Positions 8,397 through 17,421 of a stretch of 64,000 nt of DNA are shown here, piece by piece. Position 1 is the stretch's first letter. Every line of letters starts with the position of its first letter. Source of the stretch: Gemmatimonadota bacterium (GTDB lineage Bacteria; Gemmatimonadota; Gemmatimonadetes; Gemmatimonadales; GWC2-71-9). The DNA is taken from positions 118,760 through 182,759 of the forward strand of contig VGVQ01000006.1 of assembly GCA_016874005.1 (NCBI GenBank), read 5' to 3'. Position numbers and translations under genes: made by a program. The notes beneath the pieces are model-generated. The model was not told the origin of the DNA. It ran no database searches and saw nothing but the letters and a program-made list of their open reading frames with translations.

Positions 8397-9353
8397 GTGG
8401 CGCGCCTGATTCGATACCCCGACGCGAGAGCATCGCGCCTCGACCACGGTCCGGTCCTGGTGACGACCCAGCCTGGGGTGTTCCGAATCACCGGCCCCGG
8501 ATCGGTGGCGTGCGTTCAGGGCGTCGTCAGCCACGACGTCGCCGGTCCGGGGCCCAACTCGCTGGGCTACGGCGCGATGCTGACCGCGAAAGGAATGATC
8601 GCGGTCGACTTGTGGACCATTCGGCTCGACGACGCCATCGTCCTCGTCGTCGAGGCCGCCAGCGCCGAGACGGTCGCCGGGCTCCTCGCCCGGCAGTTGC
8701 CGCCCCGCCTCGCCCGAGTGCGCGACGAAACGGGGACGGTCGCGGCGCTCTGGGCCATTGGCCGGCGAGCCCAGCGACCAGAATTCCCCGCGGCTGGGCG
8801 GGTGGCGGTTGACGAGCACGGCACCGTAACGGCTCGCGGCACCGGGGTCGCGTGGTTCGACTGGGTCGCGATCGGCTCCATCGACCATATCGAGGCGCTC
8901 CGCCGCGGGTGGTCGACGGGCGGTGCCCCCATCGGGGATGCCGACGACCTTGCAGCGGCCAAGATCCGGGCCGGGTTCCCGTCGGCGGGCGCCGAGATCG
9001 GCGACAAGACTTTACCTCAGGAGGTCGATTTCGATCGACTCGGGGCCGTGTCGTACACCAAGGGCTGCTTCGTTGGCCAGGAGACGGTGGCCCGCCTTCA
9101 CTCCCGGGGGCATCCCAACTGGCTGCTCCGGCGTTTTCGCCACCCCGGTCCGGGGGTTCCGGACGAGGTTCTGGTCGATGGGAAAGTGATCGCCCGACTC
9201 GGCACCGGACTGGTCGCCGACGACGGCGGGATTACGGGCCTGGCCCTGGTTCGGCGGGAGGTCGACCTCGCGACACCGGTCGGCGGATTTCAGTTCGACC
9301 CGATCGGCGGTGAGGGGAAAAGCGAAGCCCCGGCCGTCGGGCCGGGGCTCTAA
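8397..9353 (+). CDS. ygfZ: Folate-dependent Fe-S repair protein YgfZ (GcvT-like)
   Basis: A GcvT-fold protein that uses tetrahydrofolate to help maintain certain Fe-S enzymes. The family signature KGCFVGQE is visible at about residue 222, followed by 'TVARLHSRG'. 318 aa. The GTG start at 8397 lies 2 bp past the glcF stop; an in-frame ATG at 8283 lies inside glcF and is rejected. Its place directly after an Fe-S subunit suggests that it services GlcF (inference). Its last ten codons form one side of a strong hairpin that seems to terminate the convergent lipoprotein gene. Confidence 0.88.
   Translation: MARLIRYPDARASRLDHGPVLVTTQPGVFRITGPGSVACVQGVVSHDVAGPGPNSLGYGAMLTAKGMIAVDLWTIRLDDAIVLVVEAASAETVAGLLARQLPPRLARVRDETGTVAALWAIGRRAQRPEFPAAGRVAVDEHGTVTARGTGVAWFDWVAIGSIDHIEALRRGWSTGGAPIGDADDLAAAKIRAGFPSAGAEIGDKTLPQEVDFDRLGAVSYTKGCFVGQETVARLHSRGHPNWLLRRFRHPGPGVPDEVLVDGKVIARLGTGLVADDGGITGLALVRREVDLATPVGGFQFDPIGGEGKSEAPAVGPGL
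9326..9349 (-). terminator. Intrinsic terminator of the small lipoprotein gene, inside the 3' end of ygfZ
   Basis: Perfect 10-bp stem AGCCCCGGCC / GGCCGGGGCT with a GTCG loop. Read on the minus strand it is followed by TCGCTTTTCCCC, a T-rich tail, so it fits an intrinsic terminator of the minus-strand gene. On the plus strand the tail is CTAACCACT, with no T-tract. The stem codes for the last residues of YgfZ. Confidence 0.7.
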
Positions 9354-9369
9354 CCACTACATCCAGCGC

Positions 9370-9558
9370 TTAGTGCGCCTTGGCCGAATCGCCCGCCATC
9401 GCGGTGCTGTCATGGGACATCGCGGCGGAGTCCGCCGGAGCGGTCGTGGCCGGGGCCGGGGCCGCGGCGGCAGCGGTATCAGCAACGGGTGCATCGGCCT
9501 TCTTTTCGCCGCAAGCGGCGAGGGCCACGGCTGCGGCGACGAACAGATACTTCGACAT
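9370..9558 (-). CDS. Small Ala/Pro-rich lipoprotein
   Basis: 62-aa predicted lipoprotein of unknown function. The signal is MSKYLFVAAAVALAACGEKK with lipobox LAAC (Cys16); the mature part is a low-complexity chain of Ala, Pro, Thr, Ser and Asp, ending in DSAAMSHDSTAMAGDSAKAH. GAGGAG lies five bases before the ATG on the minus strand, and a good promoter lies upstream, so this short gene is well supported. The mature part looks disordered and could be a wall-spanning tether. It converges with ygfZ. Confidence 0.82.
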   Translation of the reverse strand: MSKYLFVAAAVALAACGEKKADAPVADTAAAAAPAPATTAPADSAAMSHDSTAMAGDSAKAH

Positions 9559-9634
9559 TGATACTCCTCAGTGAGCGGGGTTTACTTTGTCCGGGGTCGT
9601 TTGGGCGCCCGATGGCGCGAAAACAATGCCGGTG

Positions 9635-9662
9635 AAGATAGCCTCAGGTTCGCGCTTGTCAA
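9635..9662 (-). promoter_or_regulatory. Promoter of the small lipoprotein gene
   Basis: On the minus strand: a perfect -35 TTGACA (9657-9662), 16-bp spacer, -10 TATCTT (9635-9640). Transcription would start near 9628, giving a leader of about 70 nt before ATG 9558. The remaining gap up to 9784 shows only the GGGAAGGA ribosome site of the MoxR-like gene. Confidence 0.62.
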
Positions 9663-9784
9663 TGGCCCGTAATGACTTACCCGACCGCCTCTTGGATGGG
9701 GATCGGCCACTGGGCTAGCCGACGGGCAACCGCGCGCCAACCGATCCCAAGGCCCCAACAGCTCAAAGGGAAGGACCGAACCAA

Positions 9785-11245
9785 ATGCGACCGACGAACG
9801 TGGGCGAGTTGAAGCGATCCGATTGGGTCGCCGGCGGCCGCGCTGAACGCTCGGTTCGCGACGAGATCCGGGCCAACCTGCTCGCCGCCTTGGAAGCCGG
9901 GAGCCCCCTGTTTCCCGGCATCCGGGGCTTCGAGGATTCCATCATACCTCAGGTCGTCAACGCCTTGTTGGCCCGTCAGGATTTCATCCTGCTGGGCCTC
10001 CGCGGCCAAGCGAAGAGTCGGATTCTCCGGGCGCTGACCGGCTTTCTCGACGAATGGATGCCGATCATCGCGGGCAGCGAGGTCAACGACCATCCCCTAG
10101 CGCCAATCTCCAAGTTCGGTCGTGACCGTTTGGCCGAGTTGGCCGATGCCACCCCGATCGCCTGGGTCCACCGGAACGACCGGTATGTCGAGAAGCTGGC
10201 GACCCCCGACGTGACCATCGCCGACCTGATCGGGGATCTCGACCCGATCAAGGCCGCTCGCGGAGGTCACCTGCTGTCCGACGAGTTGACGATGCATTAC
10301 GGGCTGCTGCCACGCGCGAATCGGGGCATCTTCGCCATCAACGAGCTGCCCGACTTGAGCGGCAAGATCCAAGTCGGGCTGTTCAACGTGATGCAAGAGG
10401 GCGACGTCCAGATCAAGGGCTATCCGGTCCGGCTTCCGCTCGACGTGGTGCTCGTCTTCACCGCCAATCCGGAGGATTACACCGCGCGGGGCAAGATCGT
10501 CACGCCCCTCAAGGACCGGATCGGCGCCGAGATCCAGACTCACTACCCCAAGAGCGTCGGCCTCGGTATGGAGATCACCGCTCAGGAGGCGTGGGTCGAG
10601 CGGCCCGGGGCCGGCGTGGCGGTACCGGAGTTCGTTCGCGAGGTCATCGAGCGAATCGCGTTCGAGGCTCGGAGCGATCGCCGGATCGACCGTCGGTCCG
10701 GGGTCAGCCAACGCCTTCCGATCAGCCTGCTCGAGAACGTGGTGTCGAACGCCGAGCGGCGCGGAGCCTCGTTAGGCGAGCCCGCCCCGATCGTGACCCG
10801 AATCAGCGATCTCTACGCGGCGCTTCCCGCGATCACCGGCAAACTGGAGCTCGAGTACGAGGGCGAGCTCCAAGGCGGCGAGACCATCGCCAAGGAGCTG
10901 ATCCGCCGGGCGGCGAACCGGACCTTCCTCGAACGGGCCGCCGATTTCGACCCGGAGCCGATCGAAGCGATCGTCACCTGGTTCGATGGCGGTCAGGCGC
11001 TCAAGCTCGCCCCGGAAGAGCGGAGCGACCTGGCGATCAAGGCGTTTCGGACCGTGCCGGGCCTGGCCACGGTCGCCGCGGCCATCGCCGAGGGACCCGA
11101 AAGCGATGCCGGGACCCTGGTCGCCGCCTCGGAACTCGTGCTGGAGGCCTTGGCCGCCCAGAAGCGGATCAGCCGAACCGAGGATTTTGGCTGGACCGCG
11201 CACCGGCCCACCCGCCCCGAACGGCGTCGCGAGATCGACGACTAG
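9785..11245 (+). CDS. MoxR-like AAA+ ATPase (magnesium-chelatase-subunit-I-like)
   Basis: AAA+ ATPase of the MoxR/ChlI clade, which usually works with a VWA-domain partner to remodel or activate proteins. 486 aa. The P-loop is GLRGQAKSR (about 71-79), the Ala-Lys form typical of MoxR. Walker B is [12 protein letters not shown], and sensor-1 lies in VFTANPEDY. The segment after it is helical, as in chelatase-type ATPases. The likely partner is the VWA protein at 13226 on the same strand, 2 kb away. The stop shares the tetramer CTAG with the stop of the opposite-strand gene. It resembles the actinobacterial 'magnesium chelatase' plus VWA pairs from memory; it is not evidence for chlorophyll synthesis. 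Confidence 0.85.
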   Translation: MRPTNVGELKRSDWVAGGRAERSVRDEIRANLLAALEAGSPLFPGIRGFEDSIIPQVVNALLARQDFILLGLRGQAKSRILRALTGFLDEWMPIIAGSEVNDHPLAPISKFGRDRLAELADATPIAWVHRNDRYVEKLATPDVTIADLIGDLDPIKAARGGHLLSDELTMHYGLLPRANRGIFAINELPDLSGKIQVGLFNVMQEGDVQIKGYPVRLPLDVVLVFTANPEDYTARGKIVTPLKDRIGAEIQTHYPKSVGLGMEITAQEAWVERPGAGVAVPEFVREVIERIAFEARSDRRIDRRSGVSQRLPISLLENVVSNAERRGASLGEPAPIVTRISDLYAALPAITGKLELEYEGELQGGETIAKELIRRAANRTFLERAADFDPEPIEAIVTWFDGGQALKLAPEERSDLAIKAFRTVPGLATVAAAIAEGPESDAGTLVAASELVLEALAAQKRISRTEDFGWTAHRPTRPERRREIDD

Positions 11246-11889
11246 GTCGCCCGCCGTTCGCGGGTTTCCGCGGGCCACAGGGTTTTGGCCCGGCCCACCA
11301 CCGTGGCCACCACTTGATCGATGCCCAGCGCCGAGGTGTTGAGCACCATGTGATAACGGGAGGCGTCGTTCCAGTCGCGATGGTAGTACTCCTGGTGGTA
11401 GCGGGCCCGGTTGGCATCCGACTGGGCCACCAGCGCGGCCGCGTCCGCAGGTGAACGACCGATCCGGACCGCCACGGTACCGACCCGGTCCTCCCTGGGC
11501 GCCACGACTTTGACGTGCAGGCCATCCGGCTGGCCGGCCAACACCGCGGGCGCCGCGCGCCCGACCAGCACGATTCGGCCCTCCCGGGCCAGCTCGGCCA
11601 CCACGCTCTCGGTGATCTTTACCAGCTTGGCCTCGTCACCCTCGGGATCCTCGTCCGCGGGCGCGGAGAGGATTTCCGGGGCCGCCCGCATCAGCATCCG
11701 GAGGAGCCGCTCGAAGAACCCCGGCGCCCGTTCCTCCCGCTCCCGAACCTCGGCCGGGCTCAGGCCGGACCGGGCCGCGATCTGGTCGACGATTTCGTTG
11801 TCGACGACTCGCCAGCCCAAGGCGGCCGCGACCTGCCGCGCCACCTCGCTCCCCCCCGCCCCCATCTCGCGCGAGATCGTGATGATCAT
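11242..11889 (-). CDS. Cytidylate-kinase-like family protein
   Basis: P-loop nucleotide kinase-like protein of 215 aa. N-terminus [26 protein letters not shown] has the glycine-rich loop and matches the PF13189-type 'cytidylate kinase-like' family, followed by '[14 protein letters not shown]'. The real substrate is not known; members are often found beside transporters. ATG 11889 is chosen because the fold starts there and it overlaps the upstream MFS stop (ATGA); an ORF extension to 11949 is MFS shadow. It ends tail-to-tail with the MoxR-like gene, sharing CTAG. Confidence 0.83.
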   Translation of the reverse strand: MIITISREMGAGGSEVARQVAAALGWRVVDNEIVDQIAARSGLSPAEVREREERAPGFFERLLRMLMRAAPEILSAPADEDPEGDEAKLVKITESVVAELAREGRIVLVGRAAPAVLAGQPDGLHVKVVAPREDRVGTVAVRIGRSPADAAALVAQSDANRARYHQEYYHRDWNDASRYHMVLNTSALGIDQVVATVVGRAKTLWPAETRERRAT

Positions 11890-13136
11890 GCCGCCTCCGA
11901 GCCGATCGGTCGCTCTCGCCGAAACATGCCCATCCGCCAGCTCACCCACACCGAGACCGCGAGACAGATCAGCCCGCCCAACAAGATCGCACGCGACGGT
12001 CCGAATTGCTCGCCCACCCAGGCCGCCTGGGCCGACCCGAAGGGGGCCAGCCCGATCACGATGAACGAGTAGAGGCCGACGATCTGCCCCCTCAGGTGGT
12101 CTGGCGCGCTGGTCTGGAGAATGGTGTTGGTCATGATCGCGTTGAGCGCCATGGTAAGCCCGGTCAGCACCAGCACCACGACCGTGACCGAAAACACGTG
12201 AACCGTCCCCAGCGCGAGCAGGCTGAGCCCGAGGCCGATCCCGGCCACGAAGGCCACCCGCTCTCGGGGAAAGCGCTGCCCGATCCAGGCCAGGGTCAAG
12301 GCTCCACCGGCGGCACCGATGCCGAACGCCGACATCAACCCACCGTAGCCGCCCACCTCGGCACCGAGTTCCTTCCGGGCGAAGGCCGGGAGAATCGCGA
12401 TCAGCGAGGCGCCGAAGAGCGTGAAGGTGGTCGTCAGGGTCACCAGTGCTTTGGTGAGCGGCACCCGAAAAACGTGATCCATGCCAGCCAGCACGCCGGC
12501 CCGGCGGCTGCCAACCTGGGGCTGGGTCTGCTCAGGATCGATCCGAGCCAGGCCGATCAGTACCGCGAGGAAGCTCGCCGCGTTGACGAAGAAACACGCC
12601 GCGGGCCCGAACGCGGCGCTCACCAGGCCGGCGAAGGCCGGGCCGACCACCCGCGAGAGGTTGAAGGCGGAACTGTTGAGCGCGATGGCGCTGAGGAGGT
12701 GTTGTTTCCCGACCATCTCGACGAGGTAGGCCTGCCGGATCGGGATCTCGAAGGCGCTGACGAGGCCGGAGAAGAGCGCCAACGCGTAGATCCACGGCAC
12801 CGTGATCAGCCCCGCCACGGCCAGTCCGCCGACGAAGAGCGCCTCGACCAAGAAGAGGGTCTGCAGCAACATCAGCCATTGGCGTTTGTTGACCCGATCC
12901 GCGACCACCCCGCCATAGAGGGTCAACAAGAGCACCGGTAAGGCACCCAGCGTCGACACCAGACCGGTCTTGAGGGTGGAGTCTGTCAGCTCGAGGACCA
13001 GCCAACTGAGGGCCACCGTCTGCATCCAGGATCCGCACAGCGACACGAACTGGCCGACGATGAACAGTCGGAAGTTCCGATACTCGAGCGCGCCGACCTT
13101 GAAGTTGACCCAGCGTTTGGCGGAAGTGGACGACAC
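11886..13136 (-). CDS. MFS transporter (EntS/TF-DUF894-like)
   Basis: 416-aa inner-membrane exporter of the major facilitator superfamily with about 12 predicted membrane segments. Visible marks: FRLFIVGQFVSLCGSWMQTVALSWLV in the first helix and GGVVADRVNKRQWL (motif A, loop 2-3). Helix 4-5 carries FEIPIRQAYLVEMVG. This pattern (GSWMQ..., R-QA) is that of the MFS_3/EntS-like group that exports siderophores and other small molecules; substrate unknown. ATG 13136. Coupled by 4 bp to the kinase-like gene; divergent from the VWA gene with 89 bp between. Confidence 0.87.
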   Translation of the reverse strand: MSSTSAKRWVNFKVGALEYRNFRLFIVGQFVSLCGSWMQTVALSWLVLELTDSTLKTGLVSTLGALPVLLLTLYGGVVADRVNKRQWLMLLQTLFLVEALFVGGLAVAGLITVPWIYALALFSGLVSAFEIPIRQAYLVEMVGKQHLLSAIALNSSAFNLSRVVGPAFAGLVSAAFGPAACFFVNAASFLAVLIGLARIDPEQTQPQVGSRRAGVLAGMDHVFRVPLTKALVTLTTTFTLFGASLIAILPAFARKELGAEVGGYGGLMSAFGIGAAGGALTLAWIGQRFPRERVAFVAGIGLGLSLLALGTVHVFSVTVVVLVLTGLTMALNAIMTNTILQTSAPDHLRGQIVGLYSFIVIGLAPFGSAQAAWVGEQFGPSRAILLGGLICLAVSVWVSWRMGMFRRERPIGSEAA

Positions 13137-13225
13137 CGGGACAAGATATCGACCCGTCCCCGACGCCGCGACGGGGTGCGCCTCCAGGCTTCCCAGGGAC
13201 CGGGTCCGGCGCCACCTTTCGGGCG

Positions 13226-14518
13226 ATGCGGTACACGACGTACGCGAAGTACACCAAGGAACTCGCCGACCTGGTCAACCTCCAGGGCCTGCTCGACCAG
13301 CTGGGCGACTTCCTGCTCCAGTCCGGCTTCGCCGGCGGCCCGGAGGACTGGCCCTGGTGGGCCGATCCGCCGCAGGGCGGCGACCGCTCGATGGACGCCC
13401 TCCGCGAGGCCATTATCCAGGCGCTGCTGCAATCGGGCCAACTCACCCCGGAGATGGTGCGCTATCTCCGGGGTGACTCGTCCGGCGACGAGGCCCGTGA
13501 CCGGGAGATCGAGCGCCAGCTTTCCGAGCTGCTCGACCAGATCGTCCAGCGGCTGATCGACGAGGGCTACCTCAAGACCAAGGAGCCCCCGAACGTCCCG
13601 GCCGGTTATTCGGCCGTGGTTGGGCCTGGCGGTCAAGCCCGGGCGGCCGCCGACCAGGTTCAGTTCGATCTGACCGACCGGGGGCTCGACTTTCTGGGGT
13701 ACCGGACTCTCAAGAATCTGCTGGGGAGCATCGGCAAAGCGAGCATGGGGACTCACGACACCCCGTACCTCGCGACCGGCGTGGAGGCCGAGGCCGGCTC
13801 CAAGCCGTACGAATTCGGCGACGCGCTCAACATCGACGTGCCGGCCACGTTAGGCTCGGCCATCGCCCGGCACGGCCTCGCCATTCCGCTCGAGCTCGAC
13901 TACGGCGACCTGATGGTCCATCAGGCCGAGTACCGTTCCTCGGCGGCGACGGTGCTGATGCTCGACTGCTCCCATTCGATGATCCTCTACGGCGAGGACC
14001 GTTTCACCCCGGCCAAGAAGGTGGCGCTGGCGCTCACCCATCTGATCCGAACCCAATACCCCGGCGATTCGCTCCGGGTGGTCCTCTTTCACGACACCGC
14101 GGAGGAGATCCCGCTCGCGACCCTGGCCCGCGCCCAGGTCGGCCCCTACCACACCAACACGGCGGAAGGACTCAAGCTGGCCCGGCGGATCTTGTTGAGC
14201 CAGAAGAAGGACATGCGGCAGATCATCATGATCACCGACGGCAAGCCGTCGGCGATGACCTTGCCGGATGGGCGGGTCTACCTCAATTCCGGCGGGCTCC
14301 ATCCCCAAGTACTCGAGACCACCTTTCGCGAGGTCGCCGCCTGCCGCCGCGCCGGCATCATGGTGAACACCTTCATGCTGGCCCGGGACCCGGCGCTGGT
14401 GGGGTTCGTCAAGAAGGTGGCGGAGATGTGCCGCGGCAAAGCGTACTTCACCAACACCATGACGTTAGGCCAGTTCATTCTGATGGATTTCCTGCGGCGG
14501 CGCACCACTAGGGGCTGA
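13226..14518 (+). CDS. VWA-domain protein (probable partner of the MoxR-like ATPase)
   Basis: 430-aa cytoplasmic protein with a C-terminal von Willebrand A domain. The MIDAS motif is DCSHSM (about residues 247-252), with a downstream threonine in TNTAEG and ITDGKPSA as further metal-site elements. The N-terminal 220 residues are acidic and helical ([18 protein letters not shown]) with no known domain I can name. In many bacteria such a protein pairs with the MoxR/chelatase-like ATPase; here the two are separated by two genes on the other strand. Two GTTAGGC words (13849, 14464) occur as Leu-Gly. No clear terminator in the 166 bp that follow. Confidence 0.86.
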   Translation: MRYTTYAKYTKELADLVNLQGLLDQLGDFLLQSGFAGGPEDWPWWADPPQGGDRSMDALREAIIQALLQSGQLTPEMVRYLRGDSSGDEARDREIERQLSELLDQIVQRLIDEGYLKTKEPPNVPAGYSAVVGPGGQARAAADQVQFDLTDRGLDFLGYRTLKNLLGSIGKASMGTHDTPYLATGVEAEAGSKPYEFGDALNIDVPATLGSAIARHGLAIPLELDYGDLMVHQAEYRSSAATVLMLDCSHSMILYGEDRFTPAKKVALALTHLIRTQYPGDSLRVVLFHDTAEEIPLATLARAQVGPYHTNTAEGLKLARRILLSQKKDMRQIIMITDGKPSAMTLPDGRVYLNSGGLHPQVLETTFREVAACRRAGIMVNTFMLARDPALVGFVKKVAEMCRGKAYFTNTMTLGQFILMDFLRRRTTRG

Positions 14519-14684
14519 CGGAGGGGGGCAAGGTCGATGCGAACGCTGGTCTCGATCCCGGCGGGAACGGTTGCGTGGGTTCCGGTCGAGGCCCAGACCC
14601 GGCTCGGCACCGTCGGCAGGTTCACCGCATCGGCTCGGCGCCCCTGCCGCTGAAAGGCCCGAACGGCCCTATCGAGGGGACGCC

Positions 14685-15578
14685 TCAGCCTCCCCGGACG
14701 TGCCGGTTGAAGAATGCGATGGTCCGCTCCCACGCAAGTTTGGCGGCCGCGGCGTCATATCGGGGCGTGGTGTCGTTGTTGAACCCATGCTGGGTGCCGG
14801 GATACAAGTGCCGTTCGTACCGAACCCCGGCGGCCTGAAGCGCTTTCTCGAAATCCGGCCAGCCCGCGTTGATCCGATCGTCGACCTCGGCCGATTGCAC
14901 CATCAGCGGGCATTTGATCTTCGGAACGTCCGCCAAATTGGGCCCGGAACCGTAGAACGGCACCCCGGCCGCGAGGTCGGGCAGGCGGGTCGCGAGGTAG
15001 TTCACCATCCCGCCGCCCCAGCAGAAGCCCACCGCGCCGACTCGGCCGGTGCATTCGGGTCGGGCCTGCAGAACCGCGACCGCGGTGACGAAGTCTTCCC
15101 TGCTTTTGGGTTGCTCGAGCCTCGGGAACAGCGCCCGCGCCTGGTCTTCGGTTCCCGGATAGCCGCCCAACGGAAAGAGGGCGTCCGGCGCGAAGGCGAC
15201 GAAGTTGTCGAGCGCCAGCCGCCGGGTGATGTCCTCGATGTGCGGATTGAGGCCTCGGTTCTCGTGGATCACCAGGATGCCGGGGAGCTTGCCCTGGGCG
15301 CGAGCCGGCCGAACCAGGTAACCCCGCATCCGACCGTGGCCGTTCGGCGACGGGTATTCGAGATACTCCGGGTTGATCCGGGCGTCGTTGGGCCGGATCA
15401 CCTGGGCCTCGGCGAACTTCGGGCTGAGCTCGTCCAGGAGCATCGCCGCGGTCACGCCGCCAACCGCGAACTTGCCGGCCCGATCGAGAAATCCGCGGCG
15501 GTCGAGCGCCCCGTGAACGTAGGCGTCGAACAGGAGCAGGAGCTCCTGGTCATAGTCATGAGCGGTCTTGCGTTCCAT
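14685..15578 (-). CDS. Dienelactone hydrolase family protein with Tat-like leader
   Basis: 297-aa alpha/beta hydrolase. The catalytic set is visible: Cys in GFCWGGG, Asp in EVDDRIN, and His in PGTQHGFNND, as in dienelactone hydrolases. Residues about 27-50 read RRGFLDRAGKFAVGGVTAAML, a twin-arginine motif plus hydrophobic stretch; it is unusually far from the N-terminus, as in several DLH family members. The first 25 residues (DYDQELLLLFDAYVHG) are a conserved preface of this subfamily. ATG 15578. Natural substrate unknown; many members act on ester or lactone xenobiotics. Downstream of soxB on the same strand. Confidence 0.88.
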   Translation of the reverse strand: MERKTAHDYDQELLLLFDAYVHGALDRRGFLDRAGKFAVGGVTAAMLLDELSPKFAEAQVIRPNDARINPEYLEYPSPNGHGRMRGYLVRPARAQGKLPGILVIHENRGLNPHIEDITRRLALDNFVAFAPDALFPLGGYPGTEDQARALFPRLEQPKSREDFVTAVAVLQARPECTGRVGAVGFCWGGGMVNYLATRLPDLAAGVPFYGSGPNLADVPKIKCPLMVQSAEVDDRINAGWPDFEKALQAAGVRYERHLYPGTQHGFNNDTTPRYDAAAAKLAWERTIAFFNRHVRGG

Positions 15579-15691
15579 GGGAACTCCTGGGCTCGGCGTG
15601 CCGGACCGACCGGGGGTGGTCAGGACCGGCTCCGACTAAGCTGCCTCGGTTGCCTTGGGCCCGCAAGAATCGGCGGGTGGAGTCTTTCTGG

Positions 15692-16900
15692 TCAGTGAGT
15701 GCCGGCCGAGGCCCGCTCCGGTACCGCCCGGTCGCGCCGGAACCGATCGAGCGCGAACGGCGCGATCAGCGAGGGAACCTGCCCCGTGGCCAGCAGTTCC
15801 GCCATGGCAAGCCCCGACGCCGGAATCGCCTTGAATCCCCAAGTTCCCCAGCCCGAGGATATCAGGAAATTCTCGACCTCGCAGAGTCCCATCAGGGGGG
15901 AATAATCGGGCGTCATGTCACACAGCCCGGTCCATTGGCGGAGGATCCGGAGCTTGGCGAGGAAGGGGAACAGGTCGATCGCGCGGGCCGAACAGGACGC
16001 CAGGAACGGAAAGGTCGATCGAGTCGAGTAACTGGTGAAGGGGTCGATCTCGGCGCCGATCAGCACTTCGCCGCGGGCGCTCTGCGATACGTAGATGTGA
16101 AGGTCCGCCGAGGCGACGATCCGATCGAGCACCGGCTTGTAGGCTTCGGTCACATAGGCCTGAAGGGGATGGGTCACGATCGGCAATCGAATCCCCGCCA
16201 TGTTGGCGATGTCGGTGACGTAGCCGCCGACCGCCGAGAGGACCTTTCCCGCCGCGATCGGGCCTTGGTTGGTGCGGACACCCCGGCACCGGCCTCCTTC
16301 GATGTCGAGCCCGGTGACCTCGATCCCCTGGTGGATCTCGACGCCGAGCCGCTGCGCGGCCATCGCGTAGGCCCAGGCAACCGCGTCGTGCCGAATGATG
16401 GCCCCGGGCGGGTGATACGCGGCGCCCAGGATCGGCCGTTTGCCACCACCCGTCATGTCGAGCTCGGGACAGGTCGCCTTGACTTGGGCGGCGTCGAGAA
16501 AGACCGTGTTGACGCCGAACTGCTGGTTCTGGAGCGCGCGCTCCCGCTGGTTGCGGAGCTGGGGTTCCGAATGGGCCAACCAGAGCAGACCGCGCTGCGA
16601 CCGGAGCATGTTGTAATCGAGGTCCTGCCCCAGCGTGGCGTATAGCTGGTAACTCGCTCGATAGAATGCGATGGTCTCGGGCGTCTTGTAGTTGGCCCGC
16701 AACACGGTGGTGTTGCGGCCGGTTCCGCCGGAGCCGATGTAGGCACGCTCCAGGACGGCGACCTTGGTCACCCCGAACTTGGCCGCGAGGTAGTACGCGG
16801 TGGCGAGGCCGTGGCCGCCGCCCCCGATGATCACCACGTCGTAGCGATCGCCGAGGGTGTCGACCCGCAGGTACTGCTCGCGGCGGAACAGCTTCAGCAT
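15692..16900 (-). CDS. soxB: Sarcosine oxidase beta subunit (SoxB)
   Basis: FAD-dependent amine oxidase subunit of the heterotetrameric sarcosine oxidase; oxidises an N-methyl amine. 402 aa with dinucleotide-binding IIGGGGHGLATAYYLA (about 24-39), 'GSGGTGRNTTVLRANY' and C-terminal 'SSGWGTWGFKAIPASG' where the flavin pyrophosphate and substrate loops are expected. ATG 16900 overlaps the soxG stop by 7 bp; an upstream extension to 17167 is shadow. Last gene of a D-A-G-B operon, an order different from the common B-D-A-G. The exact amine cannot be told from sequence. Confidence 0.92.
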   Translation of the reverse strand: MLKLFRREQYLRVDTLGDRYDVVIIGGGGHGLATAYYLAAKFGVTKVAVLERAYIGSGGTGRNTTVLRANYKTPETIAFYRASYQLYATLGQDLDYNMLRSQRGLLWLAHSEPQLRNQRERALQNQQFGVNTVFLDAAQVKATCPELDMTGGGKRPILGAAYHPPGAIIRHDAVAWAYAMAAQRLGVEIHQGIEVTGLDIEGGRCRGVRTNQGPIAAGKVLSAVGGYVTDIANMAGIRLPIVTHPLQAYVTEAYKPVLDRIVASADLHIYVSQSARGEVLIGAEIDPFTSYSTRSTFPFLASCSARAIDLFPFLAKLRILRQWTGLCDMTPDYSPLMGLCEVENFLISSGWGTWGFKAIPASGLAMAELLATGQVPSLIAPFALDRFRRDRAVPERASAGTH

Positions 16901-17421
16901 GATGCCCCCGGAGTGTCGAACGCCAGCGGTGCGGGTGATTCGAGTTGAACCGCCAGGTCGCCGGTGACGGCCGCGAGCCGCTCCATCAAGTGGTGACCCA
17001 CCGGGGCCGGGACGAAGAGGTGGAGCCGACCGCTCTCGTAGACCACCTTGCCGGGGACGCCGGTGATCGCCCCCTGGACCAGGGCGGGAGCTGCCGCCGG
17101 GATCGGCGCCAGCATCAACCGCCGGATCACCTCGAGCCGGTCCTCGCCGCTCGCGGTCACCACCCACCAGCCATCGGTCTGGTCGACCACGAGGCCGCGC
17201 CCCGCCAGGCCCGACCGGGCGGCGTCCATCAGTGCCTGACGCTGGTCGAGACGTCCCACCAGCCAGACTTCGTCGGGGGCGATCGCCAGCCGGACTCCGA
17301 TCGGCCCCGGCCGCACCCCGCCGAGCGACTCCGGCCGAGCGAGGCAGGCGACGATCGCGACGTCGGTGGGCCTGAGCCTAAGCACGGAGCCGAGCTCCTT
17401 GGGGATCGTAGAACGGGCCAT
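16894..17421 (-). CDS. soxG: Sarcosine oxidase gamma subunit (SoxG)
   Basis: Small structural subunit of the heterotetramer, 175 aa, with a divided GcvT-like fold. Recognised mainly from position between soxA and soxB and from LRLRPTDVAIVACLARPESLGG, VWLVGRLDQRQALM and 'ESGRLHLFVPAPVGHHLMERL'. ATG 17421 lies inside the end of soxA (44-bp overlap), so translation is coupled. Gamma subunits diverge fast; identity rests on context. Confidence 0.83.
   Translation of the reverse strand: MARSTIPKELGSVLRLRPTDVAIVACLARPESLGGVRPGPIGVRLAIAPDEVWLVGRLDQRQALMDAARSGLAGRGLVVDQTDGWWVVTASGEDRLEVIRRLMLAPIPAAAPALVQGAITGVPGKVVYESGRLHLFVPAPVGHHLMERLAAVTGDLAVQLESPAPLAFDTPGASC

Noticed and set aside
9785..11245. 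True magnesium chelatase subunit for bacteriochlorophyll
   Set aside because: No bch/chl genes nearby; P-loop is the MoxR Ala-Lys type.
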